From Anolis sagrei (Eukaryota > Chordata > Lepidosauria > Squamata > Anolidae): a stretch of DNA of 64,000 nucleotides. The stretch lies in NCBI RefSeq assembly GCF_037176765.1, contig NW_027118836.1, forward strand, positions 682,001 to 746,000. The letters run 5' to 3'. The notes below the pieces were generated by a model. It was not told where the DNA came from. It saw only the letters and a program-made list of their open reading frames with translations, and did not search any database. Positions 41,246 through 52,038 of this stretch are shown piece after piece. Each line of letters starts with the position of its first letter. Position 1 is the stretch's first letter. A program made the position numbers and the translations under genes.

Positions 41246-43265
41246 CATAGTGCGCTATTCCTAACAGCTATTAGGGTAACTGTTACGGCTTCCATCTTTA
41301 AAGAAGATGGAGAATTTATTTACCCCCATCACACACGGTCACCTCTTCCTGCCTCTAGCTCAGCTATCCATCCCAAAGCACCGTTCTTAAGACAGACACC
41401 ACTCTTTTAACTTTCTTCTCAATCCTGTTACACTAGAGGAGATCCAAGGCACCATTCTAACTTTCTAAATATTACGTTAAATATAATAAAAGTGAATGTA
41501 TGCATCTATGTATGTATGTGACAATGTCTGTGGTTCCCACTTCCAGAGATGACCGTGACTCCCACCGATTATGGATCAGGACCAGATTTGGCACACAGAA
41601 CCCACATGACCAACAGAAAATATTAGAGGGGTTTTTTTGGGGAGAGGGGATTGACCTTGATTTTGGGGAGTTGTAATTCAACCGCATCCAGAGAGCACTG
41701 AACCCAGCCACTGACAGATCTGGACCAAACTTGACACACAGACCCAATTTGGCCAACTGTGAATCCTGATATTGGATAATCACTGGTCACATCACCAAGT
41801 GGAGGATTATGAGTTGTTAGGATCATAACCTATTGCATTAGGACCAATTGGGAAAACCACAACCTTTCAATCTTTTAAGAAAAGAAATGGTGTCCACATG
41901 GTTTATGCTTGGCAAATGGTTTTGAACTCTTGGACTGATTTCCTAGTGACTCTTAACAATTAACAATGAACGGCGCTCCATGCAGTCATGCCGACCACAT
42001 GACCTTGGAGGTGTCTACGGACAATGCTGGCTCTTCAGTTTAGAAATGGAGATGAGCACTACACCCCAGAGTCAAACATGACTGGACTTAATGTCACCTT
42101 TACCTTTACCTTAACAATTAGGAACAGAGAATATGCCAATACACAAAGCATATATATATATATATATATATAGTAGATCTGCAGAAGTATTATATAATAC
42201 TTAAAATATATCTAATCTCCCATAAATGTCTTGTACCTATTTAATGCTCTCAGAAGACAAAATTCAAGTTAGATTTCTTTAAAATAGCTTGTTTTATTCA
42301 CAACTTAGAATCATAGACTTGGAAGAGACCTCATGGGCCATCCAGTCCAACCCCCTGCCAAGAAACAGGAAAACTGCATTCAAAGCATCTCCCACAGATA
42401 GCCGTTCAGCCTCTGTTTAAAAGCTTCCAAAGAAGGAGCCTCCACCATACTCCGGGGCAGAGAGTTCCACTGTTGAACAGCTCTCACAGTCTTCCTAATG
42501 TTCAGATGGAATCTCCTTTCTTGTAGAACCGCCGTCAGTGAAATTTTGGATAAATAATTAGGGGAATTCAAGATTAACATTAATATTATGAAAAATAGAG
42601 TAGAGGATAATTCATTAGAGGTAATTACATGGAAGTATTGTGTAAACCTCTGTGTCTTGAAGATTGGAGGGAGGGTGGATGGGACAAAGCAAGATTGTGG
42701 ATTGCGATTTGTTGCTGTACTGTGACATGGTACAAAATCTGGAAGTCCAATAAATATTACTATTGAAAAATAAAAGTAAAAGAGAAAGACAAGTTTCTTC
42801 CTAAGTGACTATGGCCTGGCATCCAACCCTTCTGTTCAGTAATGAATTAATCTCCTCCTGCCTGAGGGCCCATCAAGACAGGCACCTATGGCAGTGTCTT
42901 TGGACTACATCAGAAAGAGTTGGGGAGAATGGGGGAAATTGTGTTCTTTGCATGTAGAGTCATCTTCTTTGTGTGGGCTTCTGTAACCTACTGGCCTACT
43001 GTGCAGGGCTGTAGTTTGGTTCCTTAAAGGCCAAAAGCCAAGCAGCCATTTTCTTAGCTCAGAGCTGAGGGAGCAGAGCCAGCAGGCAGCCTTTAGGGTA
43101 TGTGGCGCCACCTGATTGGTCAATAGCCTTGGAGGAAGAAAGTGGGTGAAACTAAGACAAGGCCAGGAGAAAAAGGAACAATTTTAAGTCAATTAGGCAG
43201 CGTGTATTAAACTTTAAGAAAAATAAAGGGGACAGAATCCTCTACAGTTGAGTGACACATAGTGC

Positions 43266-43555
43266 CAGGCATGTAGCCGGGGGGGGGGGGCTTGTGGGGC
43301 TTCAGCCCCCCCCCCCCCCCCGCCCCCCGAAATTCTCATGGTGGTCCGCGAGAAGGCCTTACTGGTACATGATTTAAACTGTTATGTTTATTCATATCAT
43401 GATCTGATCACCATTCTCAATATATCCCTTATGTATGGGGGTATTGGGGTAACGATACAAAAGGGTAGACCCTCTTTCACTCAGACTCAGCCCCCCCGAA
43501 CCAAACTCAGCCCCCCCCCCCAAAAAAACAAAACAAAATCCTGGCTATGAGCCTG
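43266..43555 (+). mobile_element. hAT-like MITE, unit 3 (290 bp)
   Basis: Perfect CATAGTGC copies at 43258-43265 and 43556-43563. The interior is essentially identical to unit 2 apart from homopolymer lengths. Confidence 0.88.
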
Positions 43556-45575
43556 CATAGTGCGCTATTCCTAACAGCTATTAGGGTAACTGTTACGGCT
43601 TCCATCTTTAAAGAAGATGGAGAATTTATTTACCCCCATCACACACGGTCACCTCTTCCTGCCTCTAGCTCAGCTATCCATCCCAAAGCACCGTTCTTAA
43701 GACAGACACCACTCTTTTAACTTTCTTCTCAATCCTGTTACACTAGAGGAGATCCAAGGCACCATTCTAACTTTCTAAATATTACGTTAAATATAATAAA
43801 AGTGAATGTATGCATCTATGTATGTATGTGACAATGTCTGTGGTTCCCACTTCCAGAGATGACCGTGACTCCCACCGATTATGGATCAGGACCAGATTTG
43901 GCACACAGAACCCACATGACCAACAGAAAATATTAGAGGGGTTTTTTTGGGGAGAGGGGATTGACCTTGATTTTGGGGAGTTGTAATTCAACCGCATCCA
44001 GAGAGCACTGAACCCAGCCACTGACAGATCTGGACCAAACTTGACACACAGACCCAATTTGGCCAACTGTGAATCCTGATATTGGATAATCACTGGTCAC
44101 ATCACCAAGTGGAGGATTATGAGTTGTTAGGATCATAACCTATTGCATTAGGACCAATTGGGAAAACCACAACCTTTCAATCTTTTAAGAAAAGAAATGG
44201 TGTCCACATGGTTTATGCTTGGCAAATGGTTTTGAACTCTTGGACTGATTTCCTAGTGACTCTTAACAATTAACAATGAACGGCGCTCCATGCAGTCATG
44301 CCGACCACATGACCTTGGAGGTGTCTACGGACAATGCTGGCTCTTCAGTTTAGAAATGGAGATGAGCACTACACCCCAGAGTCAAACATGACTGGACTTA
44401 ATGTCACCTTTACCTTTACCTTAACAATTAGGAACAGAGAATATGCCAATACACAAAGCATATATATATATATATATATATAGTAGATCTGCAGAAGTAT
44501 TATATAATACTTAAAATATATCTAATCTCCCATAAATGTCTTGTACCTATTTAATGCTCTCAGAAGACAAAATTCAAGTTAGATTTCTTTAAAATAGCTT
44601 GTTTTATTCACAACTTAGAATCATAGACTTGGAAGAGACCTCATGGGCCATCCAGTCCAACCCCCTGCCAAGAAACAGGAAAACTGCATTCAAAGCATCT
44701 CCCACAGATAGCCGTTCAGCCTCTGTTTAAAAGCTTCCAAAGAAGGAGCCTCCACCATACTCCGGGGCAGAGAGTTCCACTGTTGAACAGCTCTCACAGT
44801 CTTCCTAATGTTCAGATGGAATCTCCTTTCTTGTAGAACCGCCTTCAGTGAAATTTTGGATAAATAATTAGGGGAATTCAAGATTAACATTAATATTATG
44901 AAAAATAGAGTAGAGGATAATTCATTAGAGGTAATTACATGGAGGTATTGTGTAAACCTCTGTGTCTTGAAGATTGGAGGGAGGGTGGATGGGACAAAGC
45001 AAGATTGTGGATTGCGATTTGTTGCTGTACTGTGACATGATACAAAATCTGGAAGTCCAATAAATATTACTATTGAAAAATAAAAGTAAAAGAGAAAGAC
45101 AAGATTCTTCCTAAGTGACTATGGCCTGGCATCCAACCCTTCTGTTCAGTAATGAATTAATCTCCTCCTGCCTGAGGGCCCATCAAGACAGGCACCTATG
45201 GCAGTGTCTTTGGAATACATCAGAAAGAATTGGGGAAAAAGGGGGAAATTGTGTTCTTTGCATGTAGAATCATCTTCTTTGTGTGGGCTTCTGTAACCTA
45301 CTGGCCTACTGTGCAGGGCTGTAGTTTGGTTCCTTAAAGGCCAAAAGCCAAGCAGCCATTTTCTTAGCTCAGAGCTGAGGGAGCAGAGCCAGCAGGCAGC
45401 CTTTAGGGTATGTGGCGCCACCTGATTGGTCAATAGCCCTGGAGGAAGAAAGTGGGTGAAACTAAGACAAGGCCAGGAGAAAAAGGAACAATTTTAAGTC
45501 AGTTAGGCAGCGTGTATTAAACTTTAAGAAAAATAAAGGGGACAGAATCCTCTACAGTTGAGTGACACATAGTGC

Positions 45576-45822
45576 CAGGCATGTAGCCGGGAGGGGGGGG
45601 GGCTTGTGGGGCTTCAGCCCCCCCCCCCCCGAAATCCTTATGGTGGTCCGCGAGAAGGCCTTACTGGTACATTATTTAAACTGTTATGTTTATTCATATC
45701 ATGATCTGATCACCATTCTCAATATATCCCTTATGTATGGGGGTATTGGGGTAACGATACAAAAGGGTAGACCCTCTTTCACTCAGACTCAGCCCCCCCC
45801 CCCCGAACCAAACTCAAAAAAC
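45576..45822 (+). mobile_element. hAT-like MITE, unit 4, right end deleted
   Basis: The left end and its CATAGTGC flank (45568-45575) are intact. After CGAACCAAACTCA the sequence jumps to the SINE phrase CCCAGAGTCAGACATGAC, so the right terminus and about 0.8 kb of the unit are missing. Confidence 0.82.
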
Positions 45823-46049
45823 ACCCCAGAGTCAGACATGACTGGACTTAATGTCACCTTTACCTTTACCTTAACAATTAGGAATAGAGAATATCCCAAT
45901 ACACAAAGCATATATATATGGCAGATCTTCAGAAGTATTATATAATACTCAAAATATATCTAATCTCCCGTAAATGTCTTGTACCTATTTCATGCTCTCA
46001 GAAGACAAAATTCAAGTTAGATTTCTTTAAAATAGCTTGTTTTATTCAC

Positions 46050-46413
46050 AACTTAGAATCATAGACTTGGAAAAGACCTCATGGGCCATCCAGTCCAACC
46101 CCCTGCCAAGAATCAGGAAAATTGCATTCAAAGCATCCCCAACAGATAGCCGTTCAGCCTCTGTTTAAAAGCTTCCAAAGAAGGAGCCTCCACCACACTC
46201 CGGGGCAGAGAGTTCCACTGTTGAACAGCTCTCACAGTCTTCCTAATGTTCAGATGGAATCTCCTTTCTTGTAGTTTGAGGCCATTGTTCCACATCCTAG
46301 TCTCCAGGGCAGCAGAAAACAAACTTGCTCCCTCTTCCCTATGACTTCTTCTCATGTATGTATACATGGCTATCATGTCTCCTCTCAGCCTTCTCTTCTT
46401 CAGGCTAAACATA
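46050..46413 (-). mobile_element. CR1 3' part, minus strand, parental copy
   Basis: The minus-strand frame (46128-46412) reads [60 protein letters not shown] and [20 protein letters not shown]. It includes the region upstream of the CTTGTAG breakpoint that is missing in the other units. Its N-terminal part is the very segment that forms the satellite at 1-6539. Confidence 0.9.
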
Positions 46414-46826
46414 CTTCATGCACTTAAATATACAGGCACATTTCTTGTGAGTTTAAACTTTAAAACATTCTGATTTGTGTCTTTAACTTTCAGTCTTTAT
46501 CAGTCTCTTTAACACGATACAGCTCTGTACAACTCTCTTCTATAACTGTTTTCAACTGTCAACTTCAATGGTCACTCCTGAACTGTCAACTTTCAAACTG
46601 TGTTCTAGGCAGTCCCTGACCTGGTCACATGGTCTGGAGCTCCTTGCACAACGTCAAGAACATACAGTTAGGAAAAGACTGCATGCCAAACAACACATAT
46701 ACACCTCAGTGCATAAAACCACATATTATATACAGACAGGAGGCTTGAGAAGGTTCCCTATTGCCAACAACTGGTGGGGTTCGACGAGGATTGACGCACA
46801 ATTTTGGAAATTGTAGTTCACCGATA
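46414..46826. other. No recognised gene
   Basis: Single-copy-looking sequence between the CR1 end and duplication B. An 82-codon frame (46568-46816) shows no motif. Confidence 0.45.
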
Positions 46827-46919
46827 GCATAGTTTTTGGGAGATGTCATTTCACAAGGACTTTAGCCTCCTCTGCCAAAGAATGCGGGTGCATAAAAAAT
46901 GAAAAAAAATATTATAATG

Positions 46920-47250
46920 GCTTATTCCTCGTAATGAAGGCTGTTTTTCCTGATGGTTCTTTCTTTGGGTTGTTTTGGGTTTTTTGGGCTATATGGCCAT
47001 GTGCTAGAAGCATTCTCTCCTGACGTTTTGCCTGCATCTATGGCAAGCATCCTCAGAGGTTGTGAGGTCTTGTGAGGTTCTTTCTTCATTATTCTCATCT
47101 AGATTAAAGCCTTTATAATCCTGAGTATTTCCTCTTCGTCTTCCTTGAAGTATCCCACAAATATTAATAAAAATATTTTTACATCCATAGATTGATTTTC
47201 TTCTCCACAAGCTAAGAGGCAGTCATTTGTGACAACACAGAAAAGGTTTT
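46920..47250 (-). pseudogene. Decayed paralogue of the 36788-37084 frame
   Basis: The minus strand keeps MDVKIFLLIFVGYFKEDEEE and EILRIIKALI before a stop, then the PLE-tail insertion separates the rest. The retained phrase has mostly conservative changes relative to the left copy. Confidence 0.4.
46966..47075 (-). mobile_element. Penelope-like 3' tail insertion with 11-bp target duplication
   Basis: Reversed, it carries CAGGCAAAACGTCAGGAGAG and GAATGCTTCTAGCACATGGC, then CATATAGCCCAAAAAACCC, the PLE 3' tail. It is flanked by GGTTCTTTCTT at 46955-46965 and 47076-47086. The paralogous site at 36823 has a single GGTTCTTTCT and no insert, which shows that the insertion postdates duplication B. 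Confidence 0.88.
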
Positions 47251-48465
47251 TATTTCAAGAGCTCCTTCATAAGTTTGATTTATTTTGAGAAGTGAAAATG
47301 AAAACCTTCCCCAAATTAAGGAGGTCCCCAATCTTCATTCTACCTTTTTGATCATTTATGGAGCTAATGGACTCTTAGGGCCTGACCAGCTGAAATGTTG
47401 GGACGGGTTCTGCAGAGAGGCTAAAACGGCAATCTGAGCTGCTTGTCTTCTCTGTGCCCACTACACCCTTCTGGATTCATGAAACACTAAGAGAAAATGT
47501 GGATAATTCATTGCTTTCTTTTCTTCCTAGCTGACTTTATGCTGGCTTGAGGGTTTTCTCTAGGAATTGCTTCTCTTCCGTATCAAGCTTTAACCTGCAT
47601 TATAGTTTCTGTGTAGAACCGCCTTCAGTGAAATTTTGGATAAATAATTAGGGGAATTCAAGATTAACATTAATATTATGAAAAATAGAGTAGAGGATAA
47701 TTCATTAGAGGTAATTACATGGAAGTATTGTGTAAACCTCTGTGTCTTGAAGATTGGAGGGAGGGTGGATGGGACAAAGCAAGATTGTGGATTGCGATTT
47801 GTTGCTGTACTGTGACATGGTACAAAATCTGGAAGTCCAATAAATATTACTATTGAAAAATAAAAGTAAAAAAGAAAGACAAGATTCTTCCTAAGTGACT
47901 ATGGCCTGGCATCCAACCCTTCTGTTCAATAATGAATTAATCTCCTCCTGCCTGAGGGCCCATCAAGACAGGCACCTATGGCAGTGTCTTTGGACTACAT
48001 CAGAAAGAGTTGGGGAAAATGGGGGAAATTGTGTTCTTTGCATGTAGAATCATCTTCTTTGTGTGGGCTTCTGTAACCTACTGGCCTACTGTGCAGGGCT
48101 GTAGTTTGGTTCCTTAAAGGCCAAAAGCCAAGCAGCCATTTTCTTAGCTCAGAGCTGAGGGAGCAGAGCCAGCAGGCAGCCTTTAGGGTATGTGGCGCCA
48201 CCTGATTGGTCAATAGCCTTGGAGGAAGAAAGTGGGTGAAACTAAGAGAAGGCCAGGAGGGAAAAAAACAATTTTAAGTCAGTTAGTAGTTTGCATTTTG
48301 AAAATGTAGGAATAAGGAGGGTTTGGGTTAAAAGTGGAAGCTCAGCTTGTGTCATATTTTTAAATAATTACTTCGAGGAAGAACTGTTGTTTTTACCAGA
48401 CCCTGGTGATTGGGCTGTTTGTAGTTAAGGAACTGTTTTATGGAAGGCTCAAAGTTTCTTGGGTA

Positions 48466-48600
48466 TTATTATTATTATTATTAAACTTTATTTGTATCCT
48501 GCTAGCATCTCCCGAAGGATTCGATGTGGCTTACAACAAGGCCTCAATACACAACATAACAATACACCTAAAGCAAAATAAAACATTTAAAGCAGTATTA
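48466..48600 (-). mobile_element. LINE 3' end with (ATT)n tail, minus strand
   Basis: (ATT)n at about 48466-48482 is followed by CTTTATTTGTATCCTGCTAG and CATCTCCCGAAGGATTCGAT, the same antisense LINE 3' end as at 8157-8300. Confidence 0.65.
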
Positions 48601-49015
48601 AAACAACAAAACCACAAGCAATAAACAATACATCAAACAGGATAAAACTAGGCCGGGCCAGAGTAAAGGGTACAGGATCAAAAATTGCTGATGTGACAGG
48701 TGATATGTAAGGATTATAGGGCAAGTGCAGTGCGTAGTGTTCGGCAATCTTAATTCTAATAAAGCGCTTCTGGGACTTGGTATTGGAGACTTGGTATTGG
48801 TATTTAAAGTTTTTGACTGGAACCTGCCATTCAAGCTCTGAAGTACTTCTGAAGCCTCAATGCTCTGTACCAATATTACTACAACCATAAACTTTGGTGC
48901 CTATTCTAAATAAGTAAATAAACATCTTTCTTTGTTTATACCAAACAAAAGTCTCTGAGTGTCACATACAAGCTACACATATTAGGAGGTAGCCTATTGA
49001 AATGTTCTGTATTTG
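48601..49015. other. No recognised gene
   Basis: The interval contains a small local repeat (GGGACTTGGTATTGGAGACT followed by TTGGTATTGG near 48775-48800) and otherwise nothing identifiable. Confidence 0.45.
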
Positions 49016-49017
49016 AT

Positions 49018-49300
49018 GGCAGTGTGTATTAAAACTAAAGAAAAATAAAGGGAAGTGAATCCTCATCAGTGAGTAACACATTGTGCGATATTCCTAACAG
49101 CTATTAGGGCATCAGTTACAGCTTCCATCTTTAAAGAAGATGGAGAATTTATGTACCTCCATCACACAGGATCACCTCTTCCTGCCTCTAGCTCAGCTAT
49201 CCATCCCAAAGCACCATTATGAAGACAGACTCCACTCTTTTACTTTTCTTCTCCATCCTGTTACACTAGAGGAGATCCAAGGCACCATTCTAACTTTGGA
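49018..49300 (+). repeat. Unit-flank copy lacking the MITE (empty site)
   Basis: ACTAAAGAAAAATAAAGGGA ... GAGTAACACATTGTGCGATA, then TTCCTAACAGCTATTAGGGC and CTTCCATCTTTAAAGAAGAT, matches the MITE flanks of the 2.31-kb units. It has a single ATTGTGC at the insertion point and no MITE. It ends with GAGATCCAAGGCACCATTCT as in the units. Confidence 0.85.
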
Positions 49301-49305
49301 CTAAA

Positions 49306-49434
49306 TTGGACTAAATTCTCAGACATGTTAGATGACATGATCACCAGATTGGACTAAATTCTCAGACATGTTAGATGACATGATCACCAGATTGGACTAA
49401 ATTCTCAGACATGTTAGATGACATGATCACATCG
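49306..49434 (+). repeat. 43-bp tandem repeat, three copies
   Basis: TTGGACTAAATTCTCAGACA starts at 49306, 49349 and 49392 with an exact 43-bp period; each copy ends CATGATCAC. A partial TTGGACTAAA precedes the first copy. Confidence 0.95.
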
Positions 49435-49499
49435 GTCCGCCAATCCCTGAGGAATACAAGCATTTTATTGAAATAGTGAAAACCCGCATACCCACCCAA

Positions 49500-49740
49500 A
49501 AGACCCCCTTCCCCTCTGATGTCACAATGCCTCCCCCTCCCTTCTTCTCCTCTTCCTCCTTCTGATGTTGCAATGACTCCCCAGGCAACTGAACTGTTTC
49601 TGCCTCTCAGCCTCTTCAGTGCTTTCTCTTGCCTCCCTCTGCCCTCAGTCTCTGCCTCATCGTTGCCCTGCCTTTCGTCTCTGTCCTTATCTCATCTTGC
49701 GCTTCTCGGTATTTGTGTTCAGTTTTTGTTTATTGGTATA
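49500..49740 (+). repeat. GC-rich module copy 4
   Basis: CCCCTCTGATGTCACAATGC, CTTCTGATGTTGCAATGAC, the serine/proline-coding pyrimidine stretch, CTCATCTTGCGCTTCTCGG and TGTTCAGTTTTTGTTTATTGG. It is closest to copy 2 at 27871-28130. Here it is followed by (TA)n at about 49744-49776 and not by a YLRAP or exon-like module. Confidence 0.7.
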
Positions 49741-49778
<38 letters not shown>

Positions 49779-49779
<1 letters not shown>

Positions 49780-50029
49780 ATTAGATTTTCCATAATACAA
49801 TGAAAGTCTGGGAACAATAGCAATATAGAAAGAGAGGAAAAAGAGAAAAAAAGAGAAAAAAAGAATGAAAATTAGAAATAAAAAATGACAAATGACAAAA
49901 ATGAAAAATAATGAAAAATACAAAAATACAAAAAAGAAAAAGTAAAAAAGAAAATTGACTTCCATTCCATCATCTTGGTTAGTGTCCTTTTATTATTAAA
50001 AATATTCCTTGAAAAATAAATGTCTATTG
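49779..50029 (-). mobile_element. Probable L1 3' region, minus strand
   Basis: T-poor, A-rich sequence (AAAAAGAGAAAAAAAGAATG) precedes the SPIN-ended insert, beyond which L1 ORF2 continues on the same strand. I infer it to be L1 3' sequence; no coding motif confirms this. Confidence 0.4.
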
Positions 50030-50735
50030 CAGTGGTTCTCAACCTGGGGGTCGGGACCCCTGAAGAGGTCACGAGGGGGTGTCAGAGGGGTCGCCAAAGA
50101 CCATCACAGACAATAGTTTCTGTTGGTCATGGGACTTCTGTCTGGCCTAATTCTATTGTTGGTGGGCGTCAGAATGCTCTTTGGTAGTAGGTGAACTATA
50201 AATCCCAGCAACTGCAACTCCCAAATGTCAAGGTCTATGTTCCCTGAACCACCCCAGTGTTCACATTTGGGCATTTTGAATATTCGTGCCAAGTTTGATC
50301 CAGATCCATCATTGAGTCCACAGTGCTCTCTGGATGTAGGCAAACTCTAAAACCCAAGGTCAATGCCCACCAAACCCTTCCAGTATTTTCTGTTGGTCAT
50401 GGCAGTTCTGTGTTGCAAGATTGGTTCAAGTCCATTGTTGGTGTAGTTCAGAATGCTCTTTGAATGTAGGTGAACTATAAATCCCAGCAACTACAACTCC
50501 CAAATGACAAAATCAATCCTCCCATCCCAGCCCCACCAGCATTCAAATTTAGGCATATTGGGTGTTTGTGCCAAATTTGGTCCAGTGCATGAGAATACAT
50601 CCTGCATATCAGATATTTACATAACGATTCATAACAGTAGCAAAATTACAATTATGAAGTAGCAATGAAAATAATTTAATAGCTGGGGGTCACCACAACA
50701 TGAGGAACTGTATTAAGGGGTCGTGGCATTTTCGC
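50030..50735 (-). mobile_element. SPIN-ended hAT element with Helitron-like interior
   Basis: The lower end is CAGTGGTTCTCAACCTGGGG at 50030 with GGTCGGGACCCC, a SPIN-type terminus. The other side, read in reverse, shows CCCCTTAATACAGTTCCTCA, TGTTGTGGTGACCCCCAG and ATCTGATATGCAGGATGTAT, the SPIN 5' region; its outermost TIR bases are lost near 50735. Between them lies the module CAAATGTCAAGGTC...TTTGGGCATTTTGAATATTC...CTGTTGGTCATGG that elsewhere sits between Helitron ends. It is inserted in the L1 at 49779-53260. It has no transposase. Confidence 0.8.
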
Positions 50736-52038
50736 AATTTCGCAATTTCTCCAGGTAGCTGTGGAGAGGGTCCCAATTTGTTCTTTTTAAAGTATTGCCT
50801 GTATTTTTCTTCAGCAAAAAAGTCAATTCATCCATGTCCATAATTTCCCTGATTTTCTCTATCCACTCTTCTATAGGTGGATTTAATTCTTGCTTCCATT
50901 CTCTTGCAAAGATAATTCTGGTGGCATTTGTAATAAATGTAAAAAGGTTATCTTCTTGTTCATTTAATTGTAGGTCTAAATCTGTAAACCTAATAAATAA
51001 TACTCCGTTTTTTTGTGAACTTTATTTTTAAAATCTTCTGTACTTCTTTGTGTATTTCCGTCCAAAACTTGGATGCTACTTTACATGTCCACCACATATG
51101 GAAAAAAGAGCTAAGTTGCTCATGGCATTTCCAACACTTATCTGAGACTGTTTTATACATTTTAGCTCATTGTTTAGGCGTCGTATACCATCTGTGGAAT
51201 ATTTTTATCCAATTTTCTTTTAAATCCATTGCATATGTGTATTTCAGTTTTTTTATTTCACATTTGTTCCCATTCTCTCATTTGAATTGATCTTCTTACA
51301 TTTTAGCCCATTTAATCATGCAGTTTTTCACCTGTTCTTTTTCGGTTAGCCAAGTAAGTAATATATTATAAATATTGGATATCACTTTCTTTTCCAATTT
51401 TAAAATCTTGTCCCAGGTCCCTTCTTCCCAATTGAAGCCCAACTTTTTATCTTGGTTATAATAATTTTAATCTGCATATAATGTGGCCATGTGATATGAG
51501 AGAATGTCTGTTTCAGCTCCTCATAAAGTTTTATATTATTCGTATTTATGTTTAACAAATCTCTATAAATTGGCCATCTTCGCCATCCCAAGAGTCTTCT
51601 CTGATGTGCTTCCATTGGGGAGACCCATAAAGGTGTTTTGCTATAAAAATATCTTTTGTATTTTTGCCAGACTCTTAACAGAGACGCTCTGACAAAGTGA
51701 TTTCCAAAATTCTTTTCCTTCATTTCTCTTTCATACCACACGTAGGCATGCCAGCCTACTCTTAGGTCATTCCTTTCTATATTTAAAAAGTCTTCTTTAT
51801 TCAGTAGAATCCAGTCCTTAATCCATAGCAAAGCTCATGCATCGTGGTAGGCTTTAAAATCAGGAAGCCCCAAGCCACCTCTAGTTTTCTTATCAATTAA
51901 ATTATCGTATTTTATTCTTGGTCTTTTCCCAGCCCAGATAAATTTTAATATCTCTTTCTTCCATTTTATAAAAATTATTTGACTTCTAATCACTGGTAAA
52001 TTTTGAAAGAGAAACACCAATTTTGGTAGTAATTTTGG
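50736..52038 (-). mobile_element. L1 LINE ORF2, C-terminal part, minus strand
   Basis: Minus-strand frames contain FLFQNLPVIRSQIIFIKWKK, FIWAGKRPRIKYDNLI with RGGLGLPDFKAYHDA, then GWHAYVWYE and KTPLWVSPMEAHQRRLL. The low-coordinate part (50795-51290) corresponds to the C-terminal cysteine-rich end. It is broken at about 52038 by an L2 copy and resumes at 53025. Frame changes are present. Confidence 0.88.

Larger units (their letters stand above)
37883..46270 (+). repeat. Tandem segmental duplication, 2.31-kb units
   Basis: Units start with AACCGCC(T/G)TCAGTG just after 37882, 40217, 42526 and 44836, giving lengths of 2335, 2309, 2310 and, for the last shortened unit, about 1430 bp. Units 2 and 3 are almost identical. 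Each contains, in order, an L1-like 3' end, repeat R, a hAT-like MITE, a Helitron-like piece, a SINE 3' half, (TA)n and a minus-strand CR1 end. Junctions read CTTGTAG/AACCGCC; the parental flanks are TGTGTAG|AACCGCC at 37876 and CTTGTAG|TTTGAGG at 46265. Confidence 0.95.
46827..48400 (+). repeat. Dispersed duplication B, right copy
   Basis: Partner of 36690-38575. It lacks part of the left copy around 37060-37500 and carries a PLE-tail insertion at 46966-47075. From 47615 it is co-linear with the 2.31-kb unit through repeat R, then continues beyond the unit's R breakpoint, as at 30035-30624. Confidence 0.85.
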
